From positions 68,492,992 to 68,556,991 of the forward strand of contig CM042687.1 of NCBI GenBank assembly GCA_023614405.1: a DNA stretch of 64,000 nucleotides. The letters run 5' to 3'. Every line of letters begins with the position of its first letter. Position 1 is the stretch's first letter. This DNA comes from Avena insularis (taxonomy: Eukaryota > Streptophyta > Magnoliopsida > Poales > Poaceae). Shown in pieces: positions 1 through 11,084 of the stretch. The position numbers and the translations under genes were made by a program. The notes under the pieces are model-generated. The model saw only the letters and a list, made by a program, of their open reading frames with translations, had not been told where the DNA came from and did no database searches.

Positions 1-326
1 TGCTTGCAAGGGGTTTAATCAAAAGTATGTATTAGTCCAAGTAAGGTCGGTACATTAGCACAGGTTCACCCACACAACACTTATAAAACCAAGGAAGATT
101 AATGAACTATATGAAATGAAAGCACTTGACTGTATTCCCGTGTGTCGTCGAGAAATTTGGTCCTCATAAGTACTTCCACTGGCTTGTCTTTTGCTAAGAA
201 AGGATTGGGCCACTTACTGCAATTATTTGATGTATTTATTTACTTGCACCTTCTTCTCCTCGTTGGGATCGACACTCCCATTTATTGAAATTAATACGAT
301 ACACCCCCTATACTTGTGGGTCATCA
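1..326 (+). repeat. 5' LTR of element A (3' part only)
   Basis: It matches the end of the 3' LTR and finishes with the same GTGGGTCATCA. Around 240-262 it lacks a stretch of roughly 75 bases that the 3' LTR carries at about 7398-7480, so it has an internal deletion. The rest of the LTR lies left of the window. Confidence 0.9.
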
Positions 327-337
327 AGACTATTTTC

Positions 338-355
338 TGGCGCCGTTGCCGGGGA
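338..355 (+). other. Primer-binding site, tRNA-Asp type (element A)
   Basis: TGGCGCCGTTGCCGGGGA starts 11 bases after the LTR end. It is complementary to the 3' end of plant tRNA-Asp, the usual primer of Athila-like elements. Elements B and G carry one change (GTTGTCGGGGA) and E carries a weaker version. Confidence 0.85.
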
Positions 356-443
356 GTGAAGCGCTATTGGAAAGTGGAACTGGTAAAGGAAACTTCTACT
401 ATGAGTATTGCTTTTTATTTTTGTCTGTTACTTTGTTTCCAAT

Positions 444-1229
444 ATGGATAACACACTTGGTTTCCTATTTGGGAAAACTACTATCAATGTTAGGGTAGTA
501 GATGAACCACCACCGGTTGAGATAGATCCTTTTAAGATACCTACAAGAATTGTTTATCGTGTTATGGATAATTATTATCTTGCGGATGGAACTGTCCATC
601 CTGGTGATGATTTGCTTTTTATCCATGAATTATGCGGGTTGTTTAAGTGTGCAGATATTACAACTGAACATTTGAAGAAGAAGTTACTCTCTATATCATT
701 GAAAGGAAGAGCTGAAGAATGGTATAAGCTGCTGAAGAATGGACAGTCTATGGAATGGGAGGAAATAGTACCTCTCTTTTACTCTAAATTCTATCCTCCC
801 AGTGAGATTCATAAGGATAGGAATCTAATATATAACTTTTGGCCTCGAGATGGAGAGATTACAACCCAAGCTTAGGGGATATTGAAGTTACTAATGCTTA
901 AATGCCCTATTCATGAACTCCCTAACAATATTATTATTAATAACTTTTATGCGAGGCTTTCTCTTCATGATAAAGATTTACTAGATTCTTCCTGTGCTGG
1001 ATCATTCACATGTATGAAGGAAGAAGCTAAATGGGATCTCCTAGACCGTATTCAAGAGAACACTGAAGCATGGGAGAATGATAAAGGAAGAAAGTCAGGT
1101 ATAAATTATGATTATGAATGCATTAAATCTTTTATGGGAACTAATGACTTCTGTGATATTAGTACTGAGTATGGTCTTGATTCTCAAGTTCTAGCAAACT
1201 GCTTTAAGGCTTTTGCCTCTTATATTTAA
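444..1229 (+). pseudogene. gag: Element A gag (broken)
   Basis: This is the capsid-type Gag of an Athila-like element. The start at 444 was chosen because MDNT... is followed by a continuous Gag-like sequence (EPPPVEIDPFKIPTRIVYRV, then FYSKFYPPSEIHKDRN). The frame is open to a TAG at 876-878 where tryptophan is expected (QA-W-G), and continues in the same frame to 1229. Just after that an A8 run near 1236-1243 marks a frameshift; the Gag-like sequence (VWDKYHAPYKDI) resumes in another frame. No zinc knuckle was found. Particle formation is known for the family; this copy cannot make the whole protein. Confidence 0.85.
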
Positions 1230-1328
1230 ATCCCAAAAAAAAGTGTGGGACAAGTACCATGCACCTTATAAAGATATTGTTAATCATGTTCCTGTTAGAA
1301 GCACTGAAGTGTGTACTATTGATCTTAT

Positions 1329-1905
1329 TTGCCTGAACCTTATATTGAGAAAGTCCCTTTTCCTGCTAAGGTAAAGGAACATTCTATTATAGCTAATGTG
1401 GTTAGCAAAAGTACAAAGAAAACTATGGAACCTGATGAGCAAATAAACATTGAACCTATAGTAGCCATTGTGAAAGATCTTGTAACTAAAAATATAGAGG
1501 ATGAACACATTGTCTTCTGTGAAGACGCTTCTAATATTTTCTCTTATCCTAGAAAAGCTAGGAAAACTAGTGTCCTAGTGCTTTCTATTAGAATTGGTGA
1601 TCATTGCTATTATGGTTTATGTGATATTGGTGCTAGTTTTAGTGCTATTCCTTATGAGATTTACAAGGAAATTATGCATGAAATTGGTCCTTGTGAACTT
1701 GAGGACATTGATGTGGTTATTCACCTTGCTAATAGAGAGACAATCTGTCCAATTGGCATTGTAAGAGATGTGGAGGTTCTTTGTGGTAAGATTAAATATC
1801 CTGCTGTTTTCTAGTACTTAGTTCAGAAGCTAGTAATACTTGTCCTATTATCTTTGGTAGACCTTTCTTGAATACTTGTGGGGATATTATAGATTGTAAG
1901 AAGGA
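1329..1905 (+). pseudogene. pol: Element A aspartic protease region
   Basis: Retroviral-type aspartic protease, which in intact elements cuts the Gag-Pol polyprotein. The active-site motif is visible as LCDIGASFSAIPYEIY at about 1618-1665 (D-I-G-A in place of the usual D-T/S-G). The flap and C-terminal part (CPIIFGRPFLNTCG) continues in a different frame near 1845-1880 after a frameshift with a TAG at about 1813. It sits directly between gag and RT in the same polyprotein, as expected. Confidence 0.85.
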
Positions 1906-4024
1906 GAAAGTTTTAACTAAGTTTGATGGAGAATCTTATGAGTTTAATTTCTACAAATTTGCTAAAAATCCTTATGAAAATGAATTGCCTAATGAGGATT
2001 TCAGGGTTGAACAACTTGCTGCTATTTCTCTTGCTCCTAACAATGCCTTGCAGCAGTATATGGAAGATCATGAAAGTGAGGTCTTCATGAAGGAAAGAAA
2101 TGAGATTGACGAGATTTTCCTTTGTCAACCTGAGTTACTTAAGCATAACCTACCTGTGGAATATTTGGGTACCACACTACCACCTAAAGGGGATCATGTC
2201 TTCGATTTAAAACCTTTGCAAGATAATCTTAAATACGTTTATCTAGATGATAAGAAAATATATCCTATTATTATTAGCTCTAAACTTTCAGGAAAGGAAG
2301 AGGAAAGATTATTGGAAGTATTGAAGAAACACCGTGGATCTATGGGTTATACTCTTGATGATTTAAAAGGGATTTCCCCTACTATATGTCAGCATGCTAT
2401 TAATATAGAACCGGATGCAAAACTAGTTGTTGTACATCAACACCATTTAAATCCTAAGATGAAGGATGTGGTAAGAAATGAGGTATTAAAACTCCTTAAT
2501 GCTGGTATTATTTACCCTATTGTTGATAGTCAATGGGTTAGCCCTATTCATTGTGTCCCAAAGAAAGGGGGTCACTGTTGTGCCTAATGAAAATAATGAG
2601 CTTATACCTCAAAGAGTAGTGGTTGGTCATAGCATGTGCATTGATTTTAGAAAGGTTAATAAAGTCACTAAGAAAGATCATTATCCTCTACCTTTTATTG
2701 ATCAAATGCTAGAAAGGTTGTCTAAAAAGACTCACTTTTGTTTTCTTGATGGTTATTCTAGATTCTCTCAAATTTATGTGAGAGCACAATACCAAGAGAA
2801 AACCACCTTCACTTTCCCCTATGGAACTTATGCTTATAGGCATATGACTTTTGGTTTATGTAATGCTCCTACTACCTTTCAGAGATGTATGTCTGCTATC
2901 TTTCATGGTTTTTGTGAAGAAATTGTGGAATATTTCATGGACGATTTCTCCATCTATGGAACTTCTTTTGATAATTGTTTGCACAACCTTGATAATGTTT
3001 TACAGAGATGTGAAGAAACTAATCTTGTTCTTAATTGGGAGAAATGCCACTTCATGGTTAATGAAGGGATTGTTCTTGGACACAAAATTTCTGAAATAGG
3101 TATTGAAGTAGACAGAGCCAAAGTTGAAGCAATTGAGAAAATGCCTTGCCCTAGAAATGTAAAAGGTATTCGTAGTATCCTTGGTCATGCTGGTTTCTAT
3201 AGAAGGTTTAATAAAGATTTCTCCAAAATTTCAAAGCCCCTTACTAATCTTCTTCAAAAAGATGTCCCTTTCGTTTTTGATGATGATTGTAAGGAAGATT
3301 TTGAAACTTTGAAGAAAGCTTTGACTACTTCTCCTATTGTCCAACCACCTGATTGGAATTTACCCTTTGAAATTATGTGTGATGCTAGTGTTTTTGTTGT
3401 GGGGGCTATTCTTGGGCAACGAATAGATAAAAAGTTGAATGTTATTCATTATGCTAGTAAGACTCTCGATGCTTCTGAAAAGAATTATGCTACTACGGAA
3501 AAGGAGTTATTAGCGGTAATCTTTGCTTGTGATAAGTTTAGACCTTATATTGTTGATTCAAAAGTCACCATTCGTACTGATCATGCTGCTATTAAGTATC
3601 TTATGGCAAAGAAAGACGCTAAGCCTAGGCTTATTAGATGGGTGTTGCTTTTAGAAGAGTTTGATCTGCATATTGTAGATAGGAAAGGGGCTGAAAATCC
3701 TGTTGCTGATAATTTATCTCGTTTGGAAAACATTTCTGTTGATCCTATGCATGTTAATGATAGTTTTCCAAATGAACAGTTGAATGCAATAAGGGTAAGC
3801 CTGCAGGAGAGTCCTTGGTATGCTGATTATGCTAACTTTATTGTTTCCAAGTATTTGCATCCGATCTTTACAGCCCAGCAAAGAAGAAAGTTCTTTTATG
3901 ACCTGAGGCATTACTTTTGGGATGACCCACATTTATATAAAGAAGGAGTAGATGGTATTATGCGGAGATGTGTCCCAGAATATGAACAACAAGAGATATT
4001 GAGAAAATGTCATGGCGGTTCTTA
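1868..4024 (+). pseudogene. pol: Element A reverse transcriptase-RNase H, with start of integrase zinc finger
   Basis: Reverse transcriptase copies the element RNA into DNA and RNase H removes the RNA strand. Seen in order: a linker with DDLKGISP (about 2360), RT palm motifs ([35 protein letters not shown] and the catalytic [11 protein letters not shown] near 2930-2960), the GFYRRF thumb, then RNase H ([47 protein letters not shown]). It ends with the linker before the integrase HHCC finger ([19 protein letters not shown]) and stops at 4024. A frameshift near 2575 joins two frames. The catalytic Asp pair is present. The rest of integrase is absent. Confidence 0.93.
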
Positions 4025-4389
4025 GGAGGACAACACGTATGTCTACAGGAGGGAAACCTCCGTGCCATTGCCTCGCTCCACAGTCACTTCCTCCATGTAC
4101 CAAGAATCCCTTCCATACTCTTATACATGAGCAACAATTCCAAAGGGTACCCAAAGGGAAGTTGCCCTCTAGTTGGGATATGCCTCGTTGTAACCATGCA
4201 GGGAAGGAACACTCTAAGAAGGAAGAGTGGGGAAAGAATAACAAGGACTAGGATTCTCGGTCCGACATGATCATGAACTGCATTGAGCATAATTCAGAGT
4301 TGATTCGTAATCTAACCTTTGAGATAGAGGACTTGAGGAAGCTGGTTGAAAAGCTCATCAAGGGAACACCAGCACCACCAAAGGAGTAA
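4025..4389 (+). pseudogene. Third reading frame of element A (unknown function), fused after the pol break
   Basis: Directly after the truncated pol, a basic Cys-poor reading frame is legible: MSTGGKPPCHC (about 4038), then CNHAGKEHSKKEEWGKNN, a TAG near 4250, and in another frame SELIRNLTFEIEDLRKLVEKL with GTPAPPKE before TAA at 4387. The last part looks like a short amphipathic or coiled-coil segment. No enzyme or envelope motif is visible. It appears to be the small extra ORF that some Athila-like families carry after pol, brought up against RNase H by deletion of integrase. Function unknown. Confidence 0.5.
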
Positions 4390-6072
4390 TTCATCACCAG
4401 GTTTTGGCATCCCCTTGGCTTGTTCCAATCTTGGGGGAGTGCCGCGGTATCACATCATTATCTTTTATCTTGTTTCATTTTTAGTAGATTCATATCTTTG
4501 ATAGAGAAGTTATCATATAGGTTGGTTTGCATTGTGGAAGTATCTCTCCTTTAGTTGGTTATCTATGTATCCCTTGGTGTGAGTGCCTTTATGGAATATT
4601 AATGAGAAGTTTCATCTTTTACTTTTTGCACTTCTTATTTATGTTTGCAATCTCTATTATATGATTGATTTTGTTGATTAGTATTGGTATCACTTTGGGA
4701 GCATCAAGTGAATCTAAATTGGTTTTGGCAAACTGAGCTCTGGTTAGTAGCAACACCTTTTGAGGTTTGAAAGGAAAAAACAAAAGCACTTACATGTATT
4801 TTGTATCATTTATTTTCTTTCTTGATTGGCTCATAAGCTTAGTATTCTTTATTTAAGATCTTTTGTGTCTTCAAGGAAGATTGCATGTTTGACTTTATCA
4901 CTCGTATGTTTGCTTGTTTCCTTTAACTCTTTTGCTTGTTCTAGCCTTGCTAGCCAAAAACCTGTGCTGAGAGGGAACACTTCTCATGCATCCAATCCTT
5001 TAAACCAAAACCTGTGCCATTTGTGTCCACCATATCTACCTTTTAGCATTATTCCTATTCCAAGAAAATTCTCAAGCTTCATCTATCTTTCAAATTAAAA
5101 ATTATTTTGTTATGTGAAAACTAGTTAGTAAAGATCTCACGAACTTGATGGCACACCATATTTTCTTGCCCCTAATAAACTTGAACCATTGTGTCATCGA
5201 TGTTGTATATGCTTGTACCTATGCGTTGGGATTAGTAGAACCGTGTTGTCACGGGGAACGCTTTCAACACCTGTAAATATTTACCTAGTTGATATCATGC
5301 TCTTTTGGGGATGTTGTCGGTGTGAAATAAGAGGGGAGCTTGTAAGTCCATGGAGTTATGTATGTGTGTTAGAGAAATGCCTGGGCCGCTAGCCTAAGCC
5401 ATGCCTAATCATGGTGGAAACTTGCAACATCACCATAATGAGCAATCTATGAAGCTTTCTTCTTATATAAAAAAAGAGAGAAAAAGCACCATTTTCCCAT
5501 GGTAAGTAAGAGATTGCTAAGATGCTCATTGTCTGCTTACCTTGTCACTGTGATATGGGATAGCTCCTGTATCATGTGCAAGGGGTACCCCGTTGGCGGT
5601 TCTCTATGATACACATGTACTTACTATGACAAGAACTTACCGGTACCTAAAGTTGAGTAGCATGAGGAGCGACCCTCATACTCAAGGGACATGAGATTGC
5701 CAACTTATATTTCGTCAAGCATATACTCCATCTTTGTTCACTTTAACCTTAATCACCTCAAGATGCTTATGACAGGGGCAATGAGAGCTCAAAGCTAGTA
5801 AGTACCATAATCTTTTGAAAGCTCTTTATGAACTTGAAATCCCTCCTTCCCTCTATCAAGGGCCTTTCTTCTACTTCTAAGTTGAGTCAGCAAACCTATG
5901 CCTCTCTATCTTCAGCAAGAATTTGAGTTGTTGTGTTTCAAGCATTCATATAATGATTTATTCAATCATGTTCTTTATCTTCCTTGTTTGCACAAGACTC
6001 TTATCTAAATGAGTATTACTTTGAAAGCCATCATTGTGAAAACCCTTTTATGTTTAAGCAAAGAGTACTCCT
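4390..6072 (+). other. Long 3' noncoding region of element A
   Basis: No credible coding sequence in about 1.7 kb. Several blocks reappear in reverse orientation inside element G, for example GCCTGGGCCGCTAGCCTAAG at about 5381-5400 against 52694-52713, and the GGGGTACC neighbourhood at 5581-5600 against 52521-52545. The expected polypurine tract (AAGCTTGGGGA type) before the 3' LTR is missing here, unlike in B and G. Confidence 0.7.
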
Positions 6073-7552
6073 ATTATATAATTTACCTCTATTCATTGAT
6101 ATATTTCATATTAAGAGGTGATACTTATGTTAATTCATCTATTTTTGCATGTTGGATGATTCTTGGAGGATGAACTGCCGAAGTCAGGATTTTGATGGAA
6201 AAAGCGGTGTTTTGATGCAATTTCGCGAAGATCAGAAAAATACTAGATAAACTACAGAAAATTATATTTTCCCAAAAGACGAAGGAAGCTAGAAGGGGAG
6301 GCGGAGTTGGGCCATAGGGGCCCACACCCCCCAGGCGCGGGCCACCCTGGGCCGTGCCTACAGGGGGTGTGGCCACCCTGGCCCACCTCTTGGTCTACCC
6401 TCTCGCCTATATCTTCTCCTTGAAACCCTAAAGTCGGGGGAGTGACCATAGAAAGATTCTGCCGCCTCTGCGAGGCGGAAAACACCGAGAGAGAAAGAGC
6501 TTTCCGGTAGACAGATTTCTGCAAGGGAAATTCCTTCCCGGAGAGGGGAGATCGTCGCCATCAACACCATCATCAAGCTAGAATTCATCGGGAGCATCAT
6601 CACCATTATCCACACCATCATCTCCACCAGCACCATCATCACCACTCCATCCCGCTGTAACAATTGTGTTGAATCTTGCATAGTTCTTAGGGGGAACTTT
6701 CCCGGTGTTAATTAGTATTGCAGTTTATGCTTGTGAGTGGAACCATTGAATTATTGTTTATGTTCAGATTGTTATCCATCATTATATCATCTCCAATCTT
6801 GATCCATATGATGTCTCGTGAGTAGTTCGTTTAGTTCTTGAGGACATGGGAGAAGTCATGTTGTTAGTAGTGGATTTGTGTTGAGGTATTATTCAATGGT
6901 TTAATATTTAAGTTGTGGTGCTATTCTTCTAGTGGTGTCATGTGAACGTCGACTACATGATACTTCACCATTTATGGGCCTAGGGGAATGCATTGTGTAT
7001 TTGGTTACTAATTGTGGGGTTGTCGGAGTGACAGAAACCTGAACCCCTGTTAGGAAACCTTTGCATAAGGGAGTGTAGGATCTCAGAGTTTAAGTCCGTG
7101 GTTAGGTTTTTATCTTAATTGCTTTCTTGTAGTTGCATATGCTTGCAAGGGGTTTAATCACAAGTATGTATTAGTCCAAGTAAGGTCGGTACATTAGCAC
7201 ATGTTCACCCATACAACACTTATAAACCAAAGAAGATTAATCAACTATATGAAATGAAAGCACTTGACAGTATTCCCATGTGTCCTCGAGAAAGTTTGGT
7301 CCTCATAAGTATTTCCACCGGCTTGTCCTTTGCTAAGAAAGGATTGGGCCACTTGCTGCAATTATTTGTTGTATTTATTTACTTGCACTTTATTTCCTTG
7401 CTTTATCAAAAACCGCTAAAAATCCGTTTGCTAAGTATTTACAGAGATTTCCTGCTCCATACCAGTAGTCAACACCTTCTGCTCCTCGTTGGGATCGACA
7501 CTCTTATTTATCAAAAGTACTAGGATACACCCCCTATACTTGTGGGTCATCA
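6073..7552 (+). repeat. 3' LTR of element A, first bases missing
   Basis: It aligns with solo LTR 26192-27691 (reverse orientation) from about 6073 on, and ends with TGTGGGTCATCA. The first 35-45 bases of the family LTR, including TGATACGTC, are not found, so a deletion removed the LTR start and the polypurine tract. GCCTATATCT at 6405-6414 is a likely TATA box. A CAT/CAC-rich stretch lies at about 6558-6650. Confidence 0.85.
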
Positions 7553-8111
7553 GAGGGCGGGGGTGACTGATTTCCTTTGGATCCGGGATCGGGGCATGGT
7601 CACCGCTATTCTGATTGGGGAATTTGGTCGGGTTCCAAGTCGGTGTTCTTCACTTTGTAACCTTTAATTTCTACTAATGTGCAATGGATTTTGCGTCAGA
7701 TTCTGTATGGAGAACTATGGGTCAGTGGAGCGCATGGCCACTATAGACAGTGATGGTCCTGTCAGTTCCCTTTAGAGTTGCCTAAAAAAGGTAACACAAC
7801 AGCATATTCGTTGTGTTCTTCCATTCTTTCCCATGCTGAAAGTGGTTGTCTGCAACCTGGATGTATCACTGTGCTCAAAGTTGTCTCTGTCTGCATCCTG
7901 TTTTTGTGGAAGCCTCTGTGACACCATATTGTTCTTTATTTATTGTAGCACAGTGGTACATACCTGCAAACTTGCGGTGCTCCAGGTGCAATAAACAACA
8001 TGATACCCCCACATGCCGGAGGATCTGGCCAGAACCACTACTCACCAAACAAGCGCAAGGCCACTACCCAGCTGGGGGCCCAACTTAAAGAGAATGGTAT
8101 TTTTTATTAAT
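7553..8111 (+). pseudogene. Fragment of B3-like host pseudogene, upstream exon
   Basis: This is the DNA between element A and element B. A plausible acceptor (TTATTGTAG, ending 7948) precedes an open exon from 7949 whose product ends in SPNKRKATTQLGAQLKENG. A similar segment, MRKRKHSTQVGTDLSKK, is encoded by the next exon at 14094-14234, beyond element B, which links the two pieces into one gene. The 5' part (7553-7948) holds nothing I can assign. The last five bases (8107-8111, TTAAT) are the target site of element B. Confidence 0.35.
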
Positions 8112-9030
8112 TGATATCTTTGATCTGGATTACGGATGTAGTATAGCTCTTTTCCCTAGTAGACCTAGGTTTACCGAATCCTCGGGAAGCAGAAAGAAAA
8201 TGAGATTACTTAAACGGACCTTCGAGAGTTTTAGAATTCCTTTTTTGTTTTCACCGGACCAAGAGTTTGCGATCTTTTTGTTGTTGTTGTCGATGGAGAG
8301 AGAGGGCCTAGGGTCTTCGGGTTTCACCAGTAGCTGTGCAAAACATCTGATGGGAATAATAGATAATAATAAAGTATGCATGTAATTCTTAGAGCAAGAT
8401 AATTATATGTGGGTAGTGCATCCATAATTGTTATCACCTCCGCAACCGCTTATAGCAATAACCTACTAGTCTCATCCATAGAAGAAAGATAACTAATGAT
8501 ATGCATAGTGATGTCAGCGTTAATCCCAAGTAAATCCCTTACATACAGCCGTACTACTTCTTCTGTCACTAGGGTTCCCATCCTACATATCAGTCATTAC
8601 TCACACTCCCAATACTTGGATCAATCCTCGGGGTCTTGGGTACCTGACAAGTCCTTAGATTGAGGCAAGAGAGGGTACTACAATCATCATGTCATACAAA
8701 CTAATACATGATCCCATCTATGATAAATAACATGCACAAAAATCTACATGGCTAAGCCGAAGCCCTTAGCCCAAGGAGAATTACTCACACATAGATATGA
8801 AATCAATAATCATAAACATTGTAATAGAGATCATAAGGTTGATAGAAAATAGTCTTACAATGTCGCCAATTGGAGAAGAGATCTACTATTACAAGTGGTG
8901 GAAGATGGCTATGGTGGTGGAGAAGGGTTTGGAGATTTAGATCTAGATCTATTCCTCCGGCGTGGCGGCTTCTGGTGGCAGGGAGAGTTGAGGCCGAAAA
9001 GAAGCGCTATTTCCCGTCGCCCGAGGCATC

Positions 9031-9039
9031 TTTATATAG
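9031..9039 (-). promoter_or_regulatory. TATA box of element B LTR
   Basis: TTTATATAG on the plus strand reads CTATATAAA on the minus strand, the coding strand of B. The right LTR has the weaker CTATAAAAAG at 13526-13535. It lies about 50 bases downstream (minus strand) of the inverted repeat. Confidence 0.6.
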
Positions 9040-9086
9040 GGGTCCCTTCATGAAAGTTGTTCTATTTTACCTAATGGAGTCAATGC

Positions 9087-9125
9087 AAACTATACGGCCG
9101 GAATAAATTTCCCGCCGTATAGTTG
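9087..9125. promoter_or_regulatory. AACTATACGGC inverted repeat in element B left LTR
   Basis: AACTATACGGC at 9088-9098 is matched by its exact reverse complement GCCGTATAGTT at 9114-9124, with a 15-base centre that is itself partly symmetric (CGGAATAAATTTCCCG). The same motif recurs in the right LTR, in element E's LTR and in the array at 32037-32470. Confidence 0.8.
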
Positions 9126-9377
9126 GTCGTTAAGTTGTCTGGATCCACTTCACAGATCCTGGTTTGTTTGATGTGTTGGAAATCTCGTATCTTTGGCATT
9201 TATATAGTGATTCCCGTCATCATACGTCATTATCTGTGCAGGGAAATGTAGAAAGGAAGGATTACATACTCCTTTGATCATTAGGCATTAGTGGTAGGGT
9301 TTAGAGAGATATTTCATCAAATATAAATAATATCTAGTTTAAATGCGGACATGGATGGCTATATTTCACATCCATCA

Positions 9378-11080
9378 ACCTCCCCAAGCTTAAACTTGAT
9401 CGTCCTCGAGCAAGAAAACCAAAATCAAAAGGGAACTCAGCATTTAAACTGAAATAACGAGATGATGATCTTACTAATGATTGGTAGTGTCATGTTTCCT
9501 CCACTCCATTAATCTGAAAAACTTCAGCATGGATAGAGCATTGGCAAGCATATCATACGGGTTTCATGAATCCTTATAGCGCAGCAAAATTATTGTAAGC
9601 ATGGATGATTTAAAAGAGTAAACTTTATTCCACGTCATGTAATCAACTCATAAGCTTACCTTTGAACAATAAAGTATAATCATATAAAATTGACAGTGTG
9701 AGAGTTCGTCATGAAAAGCATATACACTAAAGTATCTCAATTCTGCCACATCAATAAATCAAGACTTCTCAATCAGTACTTTTCTATTCATTGTCCTTCA
9801 AGAATTCAGTTCTTAAGTAATTGAGAGCATGCCAAAAAAATTCATTAGTTTATCACGCTGTGATGGACACTCGTGGCATCACTAAGGTTTTTGTTCCTGT
9901 TGCATAATGATTACTCATATTAGCCAGAGGAGTGATTCCATCATGTTTATAGCTACCCGTGAGTGCCAAGAATCTTACCCATTATATCATTGCTGCTACA
10001 TATGTCTAATCAACTCATAGACAAAATCTAGGAGTTTCCTCCATGAAGATCGTTCGTAGGCCAGCGGAGTTGTTGGCATCCCATGAAGTTTGACACGCAT
10101 AAAGCTATATCATTCTTATGATTTACAAGTCAAACTTTGGCATGCTCACAAAAACCGCTAAACATTAACTCAATTGAACAAATCTTTTCAAAGAGAGCTA
10201 TCAAGTCAATCATTATTTTCTATGGTGTTGAGTGTCTCTAGGAATAAGCTACCAAGACTAAACACTACAACACCAAAGTCTTCAATTGTGAGAATTTTTC
10301 TTATTTCAATTGTTCAGCAAATTTTTAGGCAAGACTTGGTTAACTACAAGAGCTAGAACAAAATGTACTCAATTAAATACCCATGCAAACAAAATTTTAC
10401 TACATCTAGAGACTCACTCCACTGATATAACATCTTATCATTACTACTAACTAGCATGGGATTCTCAAACTTCAAAAGTGGGGAGTCATAAGGCATACCT
10501 CTCATGTTTGGTTTCACTTCTCTCTTCCCTTTTTATTTGTTTCTTCGAAACTCAAAGTCAATCACTCTCCTGCAAATACATGAGAACCTCGAGGCAAAAA
10601 TAAAATAAAGAGGGAAAATAAAGATAAACGGAGAAATCTTTTTGTGGTTTTTGAGAAGGGAATTAAAGAATAGAAAATTGGCGTCAAATCTCGGCTTGAA
10701 AATCTTAAACAAAATAAAATAACTAAAGATAAAGTGTTGGGGAAACCAACACGAGTGCTTATAAACTCAAATAAAAGCATAACCTCGAAAATAATGCAAA
10801 TGAACGCCAAAATAAAAATAGATAGAAAACCTCCCCAAGCTTAGGATTTTGCAATCCCTTGAAATCATTGAGGTGGGGGAAAAAGTTGTAACTCCAGTCC
10901 GCAAATTGAGTTGATAAGTTGTTTGTTGTTTCTCGGAGGTTCAGGGTGAGATTATGCATCCCTCCGCAGTCCCTCCAAGTTCTTGCAAATCTTGATATGT
11001 AGCAAACTGGTTTGGTGGCTGCTGCTCCTGATGAGGGACTTCATGCTCCTCCTCTTGGTCCTCATCCTCTTCTGGAATCT
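9378..11080 (-). other. 3' noncoding part of element B with polypurine tract
   Basis: On the minus strand the element ends with an AAGCTTGGGGAGGT tract (plus-strand 9378-9391) directly before the LTR. The remaining 1.7 kb is AT-rich and holds only short frames without recognisable motifs. This is where pol would be expected in an autonomous relative. Confidence 0.65.
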
Positions 11081-11084
11081 CCTC

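Larger units (their letters stand above)
1..7552 (+). mobile_element. Element A: Athila-like Ty3/Gypsy LTR retrotransposon, left end outside window
   Basis: The sequence at 1-326 repeats near 7140-7552, so these are the two LTRs of one plus-strand element. Between them lie, in order, a tRNA-Asp primer site, gag, aspartic protease, reverse transcriptase and RNase H, then a short third reading frame and a long noncoding stretch. Integrase is missing. Protease lies before RT with no integrase between, which is the Ty3/Gypsy order, and the primer site is the tRNA-Asp type usual in Athila-like plant families. Stops and frameshifts show it is dead. GAGGG follows the 3' LTR, but the matching left flank is outside the window, so a target-site duplication cannot be tested. 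Family names such as Sabrina, WHAM or Fatima are possible but not verified. Confidence 0.9.
8112..9377 (-). repeat. 3' LTR of element B (left copy)
   Basis: 1266 bases, TG...CA ends. It carries an inverted repeat at 9087-9125 and a TATA box at 9031-9039 on the minus strand. Differences from the right copy are scattered substitutions and short indels. Confidence 0.95.

Noticed and set aside
4025..4389. Envelope-like gene in element A
   Set aside because: The third frame is short, has no signal peptide or membrane segment, and is mostly basic; there is no support for an envelope function.
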